From Rhodoferax sp. (GTDB taxonomy: Bacteria > Pseudomonadota > Gammaproteobacteria > Burkholderiales > Burkholderiaceae_C), in NCBI GenBank assembly GCA_029866205.1, contig JARWZT010000011.1, forward strand, positions 271,737 to 335,736: a stretch of 64,000 nt of DNA. The letters are read 5' to 3'. This document shows, in pieces, positions 1-8,627 of this stretch; within the stretch, counting starts at the first letter, position 1, and every line of letters starts with the position of its first letter. The notes below the pieces were generated by a model. That model had not been told where the DNA came from. It saw only the letters and a program-made list of their open reading frames with translations, and did not search any database. The translations under genes and the position numbers were made by a program.

Positions 1-290
1 CGACAAATTTTCTGGTCCAGCAGGTTTTCAGGCAGGGCGTCGATATCTAACGCGTCCAAATCGAGGAGTGGGGCGATGAATGCCTTGCTCAGCGTGTGGG
101 CCAAAGTAATGGACGACACGGATCCCGAATTCACCAGCTCAGCGACAAAATTCTTGCGATTGCCCTGGGCCTTGCTAAAAAGCATTTCAGCCGTTTTTTG
201 GTCCAAGTCGCCCGCCGCCACCAGCGCTCGGCCAATGCCGGAAAGGTTGCCCGAGGCTGCGCTCGGATGGACGGCGTTCACGTCGTTCAT
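1..290 (-). CDS. pilB: Type IV pilus extension ATPase PilB, N-terminal part (runs off window)
   Basis: Only the first 96 or so codons are inside the window; the gene continues beyond base 1. The readable N-terminus (MNDVNAVHPSAASGNL...) fits the T2SSE N-terminal domain of PilB, the cytoplasmic hexameric ATPase that powers type IV pilus extension. The stretch FVAELVNSGSVSS followed by LDLDALDIDALPENLL is typical of that domain. The Walker motifs lie outside, so the call rests on the N-terminus alone. The ATG (288-290) overlaps the rfbC stop as ATGA, which implies translational coupling to the rhamnose operon. A related GspE/MshE ATPase is the alternative. Confidence 0.7.
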   Translation of the reverse strand, partial: MNDVNAVHPSAASGNLSGIGRALVAAGDLDQKTAEMLFSKAQGNRKNFVAELVNSGSVSSITLAHTLSKAFIAPLLDLDALDIDALPENLLDQKIC

Positions 291-823
291 AGGTCGGCGA
301 GGGTTTTCCCAAGACCGTCTTTGGCCGAAACGATGGGCAACAGGTCCCCAAGCGGCCAAGCGATGCCCAAGCCCGGGTCATCCCAGGCCAAACACCGTTC
401 AAACTCAGGGGCATAGTAGTCCGTGGTCTTGTACAAAAACTCCGCGGATTCAGACAACACCAAGAACCCATGCGCCAAACCTGGTGGTATCCAGAGCTGG
501 TGCCGGTTGCTGGCGGACAGTATTTCTCCGACCCATTGTCCGTAGGTGGGGGAATGGGGGCGAATGTCGACGGCAACATCAAACACCTCGCCGGCCACCA
601 CGCGCACCAGCTTGCCTTGGGGGTTTTGCACTTGAAAGTGCAATCCCCGCAGCACGCCGCGCGCAGATTTGGAGTGGTTGTCCTGCACAAAGTTGACATC
701 GAGGCCCGTGGCGGCCGCAAAGTTGCGTGCGTTGAAGCTCTCATAAAAAAAGCCGCGCTCGTCACCAAAGACACGTGGTTCGATTTTTAGAACATCGGCA
801 ATGGCGGTGGGGGTCGCCTTCAT
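287..823 (-). CDS. rfbC: dTDP-4-dehydrorhamnose 3,5-epimerase
   Basis: RmlC catalyses the third step of dTDP-L-rhamnose synthesis, double epimerisation of dTDP-4-keto-6-deoxyglucose. The 178-aa protein has the usual family length. It shows the cupin core with GVLRGLHFQ, the segment that carries the catalytic His, then VRVVAGEVFDVAVDIR and a C-terminal LAWDDPGLGIAWP motif typical of RmlC. Its ATG (821-823) shares one base with the rfbA stop (TGATG) and its own stop overlaps the pilB start. It is therefore the fourth gene of a tightly coupled rfbBDAC operon that supplies rhamnose for surface polysaccharide. Confidence 0.95.
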   Translation of the reverse strand: MKATPTAIADVLKIEPRVFGDERGFFYESFNARNFAAATGLDVNFVQDNHSKSARGVLRGLHFQVQNPQGKLVRVVAGEVFDVAVDIRPHSPTYGQWVGEILSASNRHQLWIPPGLAHGFLVLSESAEFLYKTTDYYAPEFERCLAWDDPGLGIAWPLGDLLPIVSAKDGLGKTLADL

Positions 824-1722
824 CAGAAGACCTTTTCGGTGAGTATGCGCAGCAGGTATTGCCCGTAACCGGACTTTTCCAGCGGTTTGGCCAGGCGTTC
901 TAGCTGCGCGTTGTCAATCCAGCCGCTGCGCCAGGCGATTTCTTCCGGTGCTGCGACCTTCAGCCCCTGGCGATTTTCGATGGTGTGAATGAATTGACTG
1001 GCTTCCAGCATGGACTCGTGGGTGCCTGTGTCGAGCCATGCGTAGCCGCGTCCCATGGTTTGCACGTCCAGCATGCCGCGCTCGAGGTACAGGCGGTTCA
1101 GGTCGGTGATTTCCAATTCGCCGCGTGCCGATGGCTTGACCCTCTTTGCCAAGTCCACCACCTGGCTGTCGTAGAAATACAGACCGGTCACGGCATAGCG
1201 TGATTTTGGGGTTGCGGGCTTTTCTTCCAGGCTGATGGCCCGCCCGGCGGCATCGAACTCCACTACGCCGTAGCGTTCCGGGTCTTGCACCGCATAGACA
1301 AACACCGTTGCGCCAACCTTTTGCGTACAAGCCGAACTGAGCAGAGCCGCAAAGTCGTGACCGTAAAAAATATTGTCACCCAGCACCAGCGCGCTCGGGG
1401 CTCCGTCCAGAAACGCCTCGCCAATCAAAAACGCCTGCGCCAAGCCGTCTGGGCTTGGCTGAACCGCATAGGAGAGCTGCAGGCCCCACTGGCGGCCATC
1501 GCCCAACAGCTGCTCAAACCTGGGGGTGTCTTGGGGGGTGGAGATGATCAGGATCTCCCGGATTCCCGCCAGCAACAGGGTGCTTAGCGGGTAATAAATC
1601 ATCGGCTTGTCGTAAATGGGCAGCAATTGTTTGCTCACCACCTGCGTAGCGGGATACAAACGGGTGCCTGAACCGCCTGCCAGGATGATTCCTTTGCGCA
1701 GCGGTTTGCTGAATGTACTCAT
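823..1722 (-). CDS. rfbA: Glucose-1-phosphate thymidylyltransferase
   Basis: RmlA makes dTDP-glucose from glucose-1-phosphate and dTTP, the entry step to dTDP-L-rhamnose. The nucleotidyltransferase signature [17 protein letters not shown] lies near residue 15, followed by [17 protein letters not shown]. Later motifs LGDNIFYG and TGLYFYD are those of the family. The start at 1722 ([17 protein letters not shown]) gives 299 aa, close to the usual 290-300. An upstream in-frame start would add 18 residues unlike the family. The start overlaps the rfbD stop as ATGA. Confidence 0.96.
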   Translation of the reverse strand: MSTFSKPLRKGIILAGGSGTRLYPATQVVSKQLLPIYDKPMIYYPLSTLLLAGIREILIISTPQDTPRFEQLLGDGRQWGLQLSYAVQPSPDGLAQAFLIGEAFLDGAPSALVLGDNIFYGHDFAALLSSACTQKVGATVFVYAVQDPERYGVVEFDAAGRAISLEEKPATPKSRYAVTGLYFYDSQVVDLAKRVKPSARGELEITDLNRLYLERGMLDVQTMGRGYAWLDTGTHESMLEASQFIHTIENRQGLKVAAPEEIAWRSGWIDNAQLERLAKPLEKSGYGQYLLRILTEKVF

Positions 1723-2636
1723 GCCGGCTTGGCTCCTAAAGTTTCTTGCAGCATTCGCCGCACTCCAATTTGCCAAAGTGGCAAGTGTAATGAAAACGTG
1801 GAGCGCAGCTTTTCCGTGTCAAGACGCGAGTTCAATGGTCGTTGAGCCGGGGTCGGGTACTCGGCGGTCGTCGTGGCGTGGACCTGTTCCGGCTGCGCTT
1901 TCAAGGCGACTCCCATCTCAAGCGCCTGGGCCAGGACGAACTGTGCGTACGCACGCCAACTGGTTTGCCCCCTGGCAGCGCAGTGGTAGGTGCCAGCCAC
2001 CGAGGGCCGTGCCATGGCTTCGCGCAAGGCATGGGCTGTCACGTCAGCCAGCAACTCTGCAGACGTTGGCGCCCCAAACTGATCGTCAATCACCGTCAGC
2101 GCCTCGCGCTCAGCGGCCAGTCGCAGCATAGTTTTTGCGAAATTGCCACCTCTTGCGCCGTAGACCCAGCTGGTACGAAAAATCAGGTGTTTTGTGCAAG
2201 CCGCAGCAACCAATTCACCCTCGCGTTTGGTGCGACCGTAGATATTCAGGGGCGCGCAAGGGTCGCCTTCCTTCCAGGGTGTGGAGCCGCTGCCGTCAAA
2301 CACATAGTCTGTGGAGTAATGAACCAACCAGGCGCCCAGTTGTTGCGCTTCTGCCGCAAGGACACCAGGCGCGAGTGCGTTGATCAAATGGGCAAGATCA
2401 CTTTCGGTCTCTGCGCGGTCTACGGCGGTGTAGGCGCCCGCGTTCACGATGGCGTGGGGAGCCACTTTGCGGACCGTGCGTGCAAGTTCTTCCAGTTGGC
2501 TCAAGTCGCCACAAAGGTCAGGGTGGTCCTTGGACTGGCCCGAGCCCAAAGCGATGACCTCGCCCAGGACCCCCAGGCTGCGTTGCAGTTCCCAGCCTAC
2601 CTGGCCATTGGCCCCCAGGAGCAAAATCTTCAACAT
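1719..2636 (-). CDS. rfbD: dTDP-4-dehydrorhamnose reductase
   Basis: RmlD carries out the last, NAD(P)H-dependent reduction to dTDP-L-rhamnose. The protein is a short-chain-type dehydrogenase with an N-terminal Rossmann motif ([13 protein letters not shown], residues 4-16). The [10 protein letters not shown] segment and the YGRTKREGE active-site Tyr/Lys follow, as in the family. Length from the ATG at 2636 is 305 aa. A longer reading to 2693 would add a basic, non-conserved leader overlapping rfbB. The gene begins 10 nt after the rfbB stop and overlaps rfbA by 4 nt, so all four rml genes are probably one transcript. Confidence 0.95.
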   Translation of the reverse strand: MLKILLLGANGQVGWELQRSLGVLGEVIALGSGQSKDHPDLCGDLSQLEELARTVRKVAPHAIVNAGAYTAVDRAETESDLAHLINALAPGVLAAEAQQLGAWLVHYSTDYVFDGSGSTPWKEGDPCAPLNIYGRTKREGELVAAACTKHLIFRTSWVYGARGGNFAKTMLRLAAEREALTVIDDQFGAPTSAELLADVTAHALREAMARPSVAGTYHCAARGQTSWRAYAQFVLAQALEMGVALKAQPEQVHATTTAEYPTPAQRPLNSRLDTEKLRSTFSLHLPLWQIGVRRMLQETLGAKPA

Positions 2637-2646
2637 CCAGTGTGTC

Positions 2647-3711
2647 TCACGCCTGCGCGTACTGCGTCGCCACCCATTCGCGGTAGGCTCCACTTTGCAC
2701 TTGTGCCACCCACTGCGGGTTGTCCAGGTACCACTGGACCGTTTTGCGAATGCCGGTTTCGAAGGTTTCTGCGGGCTTCCAGCCCAATTCCCGTTCTATC
2801 TTGCGCGCGTTAATCGCGTACCGGCGGTCATGCCCGGGTCGGTCCGTGACGTAGGTGATCTGGGTTCGGTAAGACTGCTGATCGGCGCGCGGCTTGAGCT
2901 CGTCGAGCAGGTCACATACGGTGTGCACGATGTCCAGATTGGGCTTTTCGTTCCATCCGCCGATGTTGTAGGTCTCGCCCACGCGCCCGCCAGCCAGGAC
3001 GGACCGAATGGCGCTGCAGTGGTCCTTGACATAAAGCCAATCGCGGATTTGCATTCCATCACCGTACACCGGCAGCGGCTTGCCGGCCTGGGCGTTGACA
3101 ATCATCAGCGGAATCAACTTTTCGGGAAAGTGCAGCGGTCCGTAGTTGTTCGAGCAGTTGGTGGTCAGCACCGGCACGCCATAGGTGTGGTGGTAGGCCC
3201 GTACCAGGTGATCGCTGGCGGCCTTGCTGGCACTGTAGGGACTGTTGGGTTCGTAGCGGTTGGTTTCCGTAAAAGCGGGTTCGCTGGCGGCTAGCGATCC
3301 GTACACCTCGTCGGTGGAAACGTGCAGCAGTCGGAAAGTTGCTTTCGCCGAGGCATCCAGCGCCGCCCAGTAGGCCCGAACTTGCTCCAGCAATTGGAAA
3401 GTGCCCCAAATATTGGTCTGGATGAACTCTGCCGGGCCCAGGATGGAGCGATCCACATGGCTCTCGGCGGCAAAGTTGAGTACGGCGCGTGGCTGGTGTT
3501 GGGCAAGCAGGGCTCCCATCAGCTGGGCATCTCCGATATCTCCCCGGACAAAAATATGGCGCGGGTCACCAGAGAGTGCCGCCAAGTTGTGAAGATTGCC
3601 GGCATAAGTCAGCTTGTCCACGTTGAGCACCGCCTCGTCGGAGGCGGCCAACCAGTCCAGGACAAAGTTGCTGCCAATAAATCCGGCGCCGCCGGTCACT
3701 AGGATGGTCAT
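2647..3711 (-). CDS. rfbB: dTDP-glucose 4,6-dehydratase
   Basis: RmlB converts dTDP-glucose to dTDP-4-keto-6-deoxyglucose using tightly bound NAD+. The 354-aa protein is full length. It starts with [16 protein letters not shown] (GxxGxxG NAD motif), carries the catalytic STDEVYGSL segment and the [11 protein letters not shown]yr/Lys motif, and ends with typical RmlB helices. It is the first gene of the minus-strand operon rfbBDAC-pilB. The 193 bp between it and tRNA-Leu must hold its promoter; no convincing -35/-10 pair was assigned on the minus strand. Confidence 0.96.
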   Translation of the reverse strand: MTILVTGGAGFIGSNFVLDWLAASDEAVLNVDKLTYAGNLHNLAALSGDPRHIFVRGDIGDAQLMGALLAQHQPRAVLNFAAESHVDRSILGPAEFIQTNIWGTFQLLEQVRAYWAALDASAKATFRLLHVSTDEVYGSLAASEPAFTETNRYEPNSPYSASKAASDHLVRAYHHTYGVPVLTTNCSNNYGPLHFPEKLIPLMIVNAQAGKPLPVYGDGMQIRDWLYVKDHCSAIRSVLAGGRVGETYNIGGWNEKPNLDIVHTVCDLLDELKPRADQQSYRTQITYVTDRPGHDRRYAINARKIERELGWKPAETFETGIRKTVQWYLDNPQWVAQVQSGAYREWVATQYAQA

Positions 3712-3806
3712 TGGCTAAGCGTCGGTTGAAATCGGAGAGAAAGGGCAGTGCTTCGCATCTTGCGGATTATCCATGCTGCTACGGCGCGGCGCGGGCGCTT
3801 TTATGC

Positions 3807-3834
3807 TTGCACCGCAGCAATTTGCTCTTTAAAT
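3807..3834 (+). promoter_or_regulatory. Putative sigma-70 promoter for tRNA-Leu/nuo
   Basis: A TTGCAC hexamer (3807-3812) and a TTAAAT hexamer (3829-3834) are separated by 16 nt. They lie about 70 nt upstream of the tRNA-Leu 5' end and are the best -35/-10 pair on the plus strand in this gap. The -10 overlaps the boxA-like motif, so one of the two calls may be wrong. Read by eye only. Confidence 0.35.
3823..3832 (+). promoter_or_regulatory. boxA-like antitermination element
   Basis: TGCTCTTTAA at 3823-3832 is identical to the core of the E. coli rRNA-operon boxA, which binds NusB/NusE (S10) in nascent RNA. It lies 72 nt upstream of tRNA-Leu and 220 nt upstream of nuoA. If transcription starts before it, the element would be in the leader of a transcript of about 14.5 kb. 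The match is short and could be chance; transcription start data would decide. Confidence 0.4.
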
Positions 3835-3904
3835 CAGGGTAAACTCTCAGACACGTTGGAGAGCGCCGAGGCCTTAAGGCTTCGCATGCGATCCGTGTGA
3901 CACC

Positions 3905-3989
3905 GCCGTCGTGGTGAAATTGGTAGACACGCTATCTTGAGGTGGTAGTGGCGAAAGCTTTGCGAGTTCGAGTCTCGCCGACGGCACCA
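3905..3989 (+). tRNA. tRNA-Leu (anticodon GAG)
   Basis: An 85-nt class II tRNA with encoded CCA. The acceptor stem is GCCGTCG (3905-3911) pairing with CGACGGC, then discriminator A and CCA (3987-3989). The D-arm has TGGTAGACACG, typical of bacterial tRNA-Leu. The anticodon stem-loop CTATC-TTGAGGT-GGTAG places GAG at 3939-3941 and includes one G-U pair. The T-arm contains GAGTTCGAGTCTC. It precedes nuoA by 63 nt on the same strand, an arrangement known in Burkholderiales. Confidence 0.97.
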
Positions 3990-4052
3990 AACAATAGTTG
4001 CGCGGCCCTGCTCTGTAGGGTCAGCGCAAGCAACGGTGGTCAGAATTTAGTG

Positions 4053-4412
4053 ATGCGCATTGATCAATACCTTCCCGTTTTGATGTTCATATTGGTCGGC
4101 GTAGCTGTCGGCATCATTCCCCAGGTGCTTGGCTACATTCTGGGCCCCAACCGCCCTGATGCGGCGAAAAACTCCCCTTATGAGTGTGGTTTCGAGGCTT
4201 TCGAAGACGCCCGCATGAAGTTCGATGTGCGCTACTACCTGGTCGCCATTCTGTTTATTTTGTTTGACCTGGAAATTGCTTTCCTGTTTCCGTGGGCGGT
4301 TTCGCTCAAGGAAATTGGCCCTACGGGGTTCTGGTCGGTGATGGTTTTCTTGGCGATTCTGGTCGTGGGTTTTGCCTACGAATGGAAAAAGGGTGCCTTG
4401 GATTGGGAGTAG
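4053..4412 (+). CDS. nuoA: NADH-quinone oxidoreductase subunit A
   Basis: A small membrane subunit of complex I at the junction of the peripheral and membrane arms. At 119 aa it has the family length and three transmembrane segments, near residues 8-30, 63-85 and 90-110. The conserved motif [19 protein letters not shown] is in the loop between TM1 and TM2. The ATG at 4053 ([10 protein letters not shown]) is the family start; a reading from within the tRNA gene is not credible. No strong Shine-Dalgarno is seen. First gene of nuoA-N. Confidence 0.96.
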   Translation: MRIDQYLPVLMFILVGVAVGIIPQVLGYILGPNRPDAAKNSPYECGFEAFEDARMKFDVRYYLVAILFILFDLEIAFLFPWAVSLKEIGPTGFWSVMVFLAILVVGFAYEWKKGALDWE

Positions 4413-4416
4413 ATAG

Positions 4417-4896
4417 ATGATTGAAGGTGTCCTGAACGAAGGCTTTGTCACCACCAGCTATGACTCGGTGGTGAACTGGGCCAAAACGGGTTCAATTTGG
4501 CCCATGACCTTTGGCTTGGCTTGTTGTGCGGTCGAAATGATGCATGCGGCGGCCGCTCGCTATGACCTGAGCCGTTTTGGCTCGGAGGTTTTTCGCGCCA
4601 GCCCCCGTCAGTCCGATTTGATGATCGTGGCCGGTACCCTGTGCAACAAAATGGCCCCGGCCTTGCGCAAGGTTTATGACCAGATGTCCGAGCCGCGCTG
4701 GGTCATCAGCATGGGCTCTTGCGCTAATGGCGGCGGCTATTACCACTATAGTTATTCCGTCGTCCGCGGTTGCGACCGCATCGTTCCAGTGGACGTCTAT
4801 GTCCCCGGTTGCCCACCCACCGCCGAGGCGCTGGTGTATGGCATTTTGCAGCTGCAGCAAAAAATTCGTCGCACCGAAACCATCGCCCGGGCCTGA
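4417..4896 (+). CDS. nuoB: NADH-quinone oxidoreductase subunit B (cluster N2)
   Basis: NuoB holds the terminal [4Fe-4S] cluster N2, which passes electrons to quinone. The 159-aa protein has the tandem cysteines Cys36-Cys37 in [10 protein letters not shown], Cys102 in GSCANGG and Cys132 in PGCPPTAE, which are the N2 ligands. It starts 4 nt after nuoA, preceded by GGGAG. Length and motifs are complete for the NuoB/PSST family. It lies in the peripheral arm on the cytoplasmic side. Confidence 0.97.
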   Translation: MIEGVLNEGFVTTSYDSVVNWAKTGSIWPMTFGLACCAVEMMHAAAARYDLSRFGSEVFRASPRQSDLMIVAGTLCNKMAPALRKVYDQMSEPRWVISMGSCANGGGYYHYSYSVVRGCDRIVPVDVYVPGCPPTAEALVYGILQLQQKIRRTETIARA

Positions 4897-4902
4897 GTAC
4901 TT

Positions 4903-5511
4903 ATGTCTGAATTTTCTGTTCGTCCTGAGGCGACCCTGGACGCTGTTGCGCTTGCGCTTGGCGACAAGGTCAAGCAAATTTCGATCGCACTGGGCGAGGT
5001 CACTGTGCAAGTTGCTGCCGGCGACTACCACGCGGCCGCCCTTGCACTGCGCGATGATCCCGGCTGCCGCTTTGAGCAGATGGTTGATCTGTGCGCGGTG
5101 GACTACTCCGAATACGCCAATGTGCCGCAAGAGGGGTCGCGCTATTGCGTGGTGGTGCATTTGCTGTCGGTCAGCCTGAACCAGCGCTTGCGTCTCAAAG
5201 TGTTCGCGCCGGATGACGATATGCCGGTGGTCGAATCGATCAATGACATCTGGAATTCGGCCAATTGGTTTGAGCGTGAGGCGTTTGACCTTTTCGGCGT
5301 CGTATTCGAAGGCCATGATGACCTGCGCCGAATCCTGACCGATTACGGTTTCATTGGCCATCCGTTTCGCAAAGACTTTCCGACCACGGGCCATGTGGAA
5401 ATGCGCTATGACGCGGAGCAGTTGCGCGTTATCTATCAACCGGTAACGATCGAAACCCGCGAAATAACCCCGCGCATCATTCGCGAAGACAAATACGGAG
5501 GCCTGCATTAA
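4903..5511 (+). CDS. nuoC: NADH-quinone oxidoreductase subunit C
   Basis: NuoC (30-kDa subunit) is a peripheral-arm scaffold that packs against NuoD. The 202-aa protein contains the family signature [29 protein letters not shown] in its second half (residues about 125-155) and the HPFRKDFP motif. NuoC and NuoD are separate genes here, unlike the fused nuoCD of E. coli. It begins 6 nt after nuoB and ends 12 nt before nuoD. Confidence 0.96.
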   Translation: MSEFSVRPEATLDAVALALGDKVKQISIALGEVTVQVAAGDYHAAALALRDDPGCRFEQMVDLCAVDYSEYANVPQEGSRYCVVVHLLSVSLNQRLRLKVFAPDDDMPVVESINDIWNSANWFEREAFDLFGVVFEGHDDLRRILTDYGFIGHPFRKDFPTTGHVEMRYDAEQLRVIYQPVTIETREITPRIIREDKYGGLH

Positions 5512-5523
5512 GCAGATGTTTGC

Positions 5524-6777
5524 ATGGCTGAGATAAAGAACTACACCCTGAATTTTGGTCCGCAGCATCCGGCAGCGCACGGTGTGCTGCGACTGGTGCT
5601 CGAGCTCGATGGCGAAGTGATTCAGCGCGCCGATCCGCATATTGGCTTGTTGCACCGTGCCACTGAAAAATTGGCGGAAACCAAGACCTACATGCAGGCG
5701 TTGCCCTACATGGACCGACTTGATTACGTGTCCATGATGTGCAATGAGCACGCCTACTGTTTGGCGATTGAGAAGCTTTTGGGTATTGAGGTGCCGATAC
5801 GTGCGCAGTACATCCGCGTGATGTACGCCGAAATCACCCGCTTGCTGAACCACCTGATGTGGCTGGGTTCGCACGGCAACGACTGCGGCAGCTCCACCAT
5901 ACTGATCTACACGTTTCGCGAGCGCGAAGACCTGTTTGACATGTACGAGGCAGCCAGCGGCGCGCGCATGCACGCGGCTTATTTCCGCCCGGGTGGGGTC
6001 TACCGCGATTTGCCGGACTCCATGCCCCAATTCAAAGCCAGTCGCGTGCGCAATGCCAAGGGTGTGGCTGAGCTGAATAAAAACCGCCAGGGTTCCTTGT
6101 TGGATTTCATTGGCGATTTCACACAGCGCTTTCCTGCCTGTCTGGCGGAATACCACACACTGCTGACGGACAACCGGATCTGGAAGCAGCGTACCGTCAA
6201 CATTGGCATCGTGACCCCCGAGCGCGCGCTCAATATGGGCTTTACCGGCCCCATGCTTCGTGGCTCTGGTATCGCTTGGGACCTGCGCAAAAAGCAGCCC
6301 TACGACGTTTACTCGGCGTTGGACTTCGATATCCCGGTGGGTAAAACCGGCGATGTGTACGACCGCTACTTGGTGCGGATGGAAGAGATGAAACAGTCCA
6401 ACCACATCATCGCCCAGTGCGTGAAGTGGTTGCAAGCGAACCCCGGTCCGGTCATCACCGACAACCACAAGGTGGCTGCCCCTTCGCGCGAGGCAATGAA
6501 GACCAATATGGAAGGTCTCATTCACCACTTCAAGCTTTTCACTGAAGGATTCCACGTGCCCGAGGGCGAGGCCTATGCCGCGGTGGAGCATCCCAAAGGG
6601 GAATTCGGTATTTACATTGTGAGCGATGGCGCCAACAAGCCCTATCGTCTGAAGATTCGTCCGCCGGGCTTTGCCCATTTGGCAGGACTCAATGAAATGG
6701 CCAAGGGCCACATGATCGCTGACGCGGTGTCCATCATTGGCACCATGGATATTGTTTTTGGAGAGATTGACCGATGA
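5524..6777 (+). CDS. nuoD: NADH-quinone oxidoreductase subunit D
   Basis: NuoD (49-kDa subunit) forms the quinone-binding cavity together with NuoB. The 417-aa protein has the N-terminal [15 protein letters not shown] motif with the His that faces the quinone head group. It also has [13 protein letters not shown], the DRLDYVSMM segment with the conserved Asp and Tyr, and the C-terminal DIVFGEIDR. Full length. Its stop codon overlaps the nuoE start (ATGA), a sign of translational coupling. Confidence 0.97.
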   Translation: MAEIKNYTLNFGPQHPAAHGVLRLVLELDGEVIQRADPHIGLLHRATEKLAETKTYMQALPYMDRLDYVSMMCNEHAYCLAIEKLLGIEVPIRAQYIRVMYAEITRLLNHLMWLGSHGNDCGSSTILIYTFREREDLFDMYEAASGARMHAAYFRPGGVYRDLPDSMPQFKASRVRNAKGVAELNKNRQGSLLDFIGDFTQRFPACLAEYHTLLTDNRIWKQRTVNIGIVTPERALNMGFTGPMLRGSGIAWDLRKKQPYDVYSALDFDIPVGKTGDVYDRYLVRMEEMKQSNHIIAQCVKWLQANPGPVITDNHKVAAPSREAMKTNMEGLIHHFKLFTEGFHVPEGEAYAAVEHPKGEFGIYIVSDGANKPYRLKIRPPGFAHLAGLNEMAKGHMIADAVSIIGTMDIVFGEIDR

Positions 6778-7265
6778 TCTCGGATGCCACCAAAGCGCGC
6801 TTCGACCGCGAAGTTGCCAAGTTTCCTGCAGATCAGAAGCAGTCCGCTGTCATGGCTTGTTTGGCCATTGTTCAACAAGAACTCGGTTGGGTGAGCCCTG
6901 AGAGCGAACGCGCGGTCGCTGCGCACCTGGACATGGCGCCCATGGCGGTGCATGAGGTCACCACCTTCTACAACATGTACAACCAAAAGAAATTGGGTAA
7001 GTACAAGCTCAATGTGTGTACCAATTTGCCCTGCCAATTGCGTGGTGGCGCACAGGCGTTGGCGCATCTGGAGCACAAGTTGGGTATCCACGCCGGACAA
7101 ACGACGGCTGACGGACTGATCACGCTGCAGCCCAGTGAGTGCCAAGGCGCTTGTGCCGACGCACCCGTGCTGCTCGTCAACGACCGCACCATGTGCAGCT
7201 TTATGAGCAATGACAAACTCGATCAGCTGATTGCGGGTCTCCAAACCGCGGAGGGCGCTCTGTGA
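6774..7265 (+). CDS. nuoE: NADH-quinone oxidoreductase subunit E (24 kDa)
   Basis: NuoE is the thioredoxin-like [2Fe-2S] (N1a) protein of the NADH dehydrogenase module. The cluster ligands are Cys82 and Cys87 (NVCTNLPC), then Cys123 and Cys127 (ECQGAC). The [10 protein letters not shown] motif is also present. At 163 aa it is a typical stand-alone NuoE. It overlaps nuoD by 4 nt and nuoF by 4 nt (GTGA). A paralogous NuoE domain is fused to the formate dehydrogenase subunit at 45261. Confidence 0.97.
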   Translation: MISDATKARFDREVAKFPADQKQSAVMACLAIVQQELGWVSPESERAVAAHLDMAPMAVHEVTTFYNMYNQKKLGKYKLNVCTNLPCQLRGGAQALAHLEHKLGIHAGQTTADGLITLQPSECQGACADAPVLLVNDRTMCSFMSNDKLDQLIAGLQTAEGAL

Positions 7266-8614
7266 ACGTTCACCAATTGCTTTCGCAGTTCCAGGCCAGC
7301 GGCCTGGAATCGTCGTTCCATGGTCGCCATATCGAGCCGCAAATCATGGCGGGTCTGGATGGTTCCAACTGGGGCTTGGCCGACTATGTGGCCCGCGGGG
7401 GCTACGCGGCCCTGCGCAAGATCCTGGGGCAGGATGGCGGGGAAGGCCTGACGCAAGACCAGGTGATTGCGACCGTCAAAGAGTCGGGTTTGCGTGGCCG
7501 CGGCGGCGCAGGTTTCCCGACCGGCCTGAAGTGGAGCTTCATGCCCCGCCAATTTCCAGGGCAAAAGTACCTGGTCTGCAATTCGGACGAGGGTGAGCCC
7601 GGCACGTGCAAAGACCGCGACATCATGCAGTTCAACCCGCACGCCGTGATTGAGGGCATGGCGATCGCGGCATTCGCCATGGGCATCAACGTGGGCTACA
7701 ACTACATCCACGGCGAAATTTTCCAGACCTACGAGCGCTTCGAAGAAGCCTTGGAGCAGGCGCGTGCCGCAGGCTTTTTGGGTCAGGGCATCATGGGCAG
7801 CACGTTCAATTTTCAGTTGCACGCCAGCCACGGTTTTGGTGCCTATATTTGCGGCGAAGAAACCGCTTTGCTGGAGTCGCTCGAGGGCAAAAAGGGTCAG
7901 CCGCGCTTCAAGCCGCCGTTCCCCGCCAGTTTTGGCCTGTATGGCAAGCCCACCACCATCAACAACACCGAGACATTTGCGGCTGTTCCTTGGATCATCC
8001 GCAACGGCGGCGCGGCCTATTTGGCCTGCGGAAAGCCGAACAATGGTGGCACCAAAATATTCTCGGTCAGTGGCGATGTCGAGCGTCCTGGCAACTACGA
8101 AATCCCCATGGGGACGCCGTTTTCCAAGCTCCTCGAGCTGGCCGGGGGTGTACGGACCGGGCGCCAACTGAAGGCGGTGATTCCTGGTGGATCGTCTGCG
8201 CCTGTTTTGCCTGCAAGCGTGATGATGGACGTCACCATGGATTACGACTCGATTGCCAAGGCAGGCTCCATGTTGGGTTCGGGTGCGGTGATCGTGATGG
8301 ACGATTCCCGCTGCATGGTCAAGGCACTGCAACGCCTGTCGTACTTTTACTCCCACGAATCGTGTGGTCAGTGCACTCCTTGCCGCGAAGGTACCGGATG
8401 GTTGTGGCGCATGGTCGACCGCATTGAGAACGGCCAAGGTCGCGCCAGCGACCTGGACATGCTCGACAGCGTGGCCGGCGACATCATGGGCCGCACGATT
8501 TGTGCGCTGGGCGACGCGGCAGCGATGCCGGTGCGCGGCATGCTCAAGCACTTCCGCGACGAATTTGTTTACCACGTTGAGCACAAGACCTGCGTGGTCG
8601 GTGCTTACGTTTGA
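7262..8614 (+). CDS. nuoF: NADH-quinone oxidoreductase subunit F (NADH/FMN)
   Basis: NuoF binds NADH and FMN and carries the [4Fe-4S] cluster N3. The 450-aa protein has the [20 protein letters not shown] loop and the [14 protein letters not shown] segment. The N3 ligands are Cys368, Cys371 and Cys374 ([12 protein letters not shown]) plus a cysteine in RTICALGD. The start is GTG at 7262 overlapping the nuoE stop; no ATG fits the conserved N-terminus better. Confidence 0.97.
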   Translation: MNVHQLLSQFQASGLESSFHGRHIEPQIMAGLDGSNWGLADYVARGGYAALRKILGQDGGEGLTQDQVIATVKESGLRGRGGAGFPTGLKWSFMPRQFPGQKYLVCNSDEGEPGTCKDRDIMQFNPHAVIEGMAIAAFAMGINVGYNYIHGEIFQTYERFEEALEQARAAGFLGQGIMGSTFNFQLHASHGFGAYICGEETALLESLEGKKGQPRFKPPFPASFGLYGKPTTINNTETFAAVPWIIRNGGAAYLACGKPNNGGTKIFSVSGDVERPGNYEIPMGTPFSKLLELAGGVRTGRQLKAVIPGGSSAPVLPASVMMDVTMDYDSIAKAGSMLGSGAVIVMDDSRCMVKALQRLSYFYSHESCGQCTPCREGTGWLWRMVDRIENGQGRASDLDMLDSVAGDIMGRTICALGDAAAMPVRGMLKHFRDEFVYHVEHKTCVVGAYV

Positions 8615-8627
8615 TCGGCGTATCACC

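Noticed and set aside
4492..6711. 739-codon open frame antisense to nuoB-nuoD
   Set aside because: It mirrors three well-conserved complex I genes; its His/Gln/Val-rich translation has no family features and is the usual antisense frame of high-GC coding DNA.
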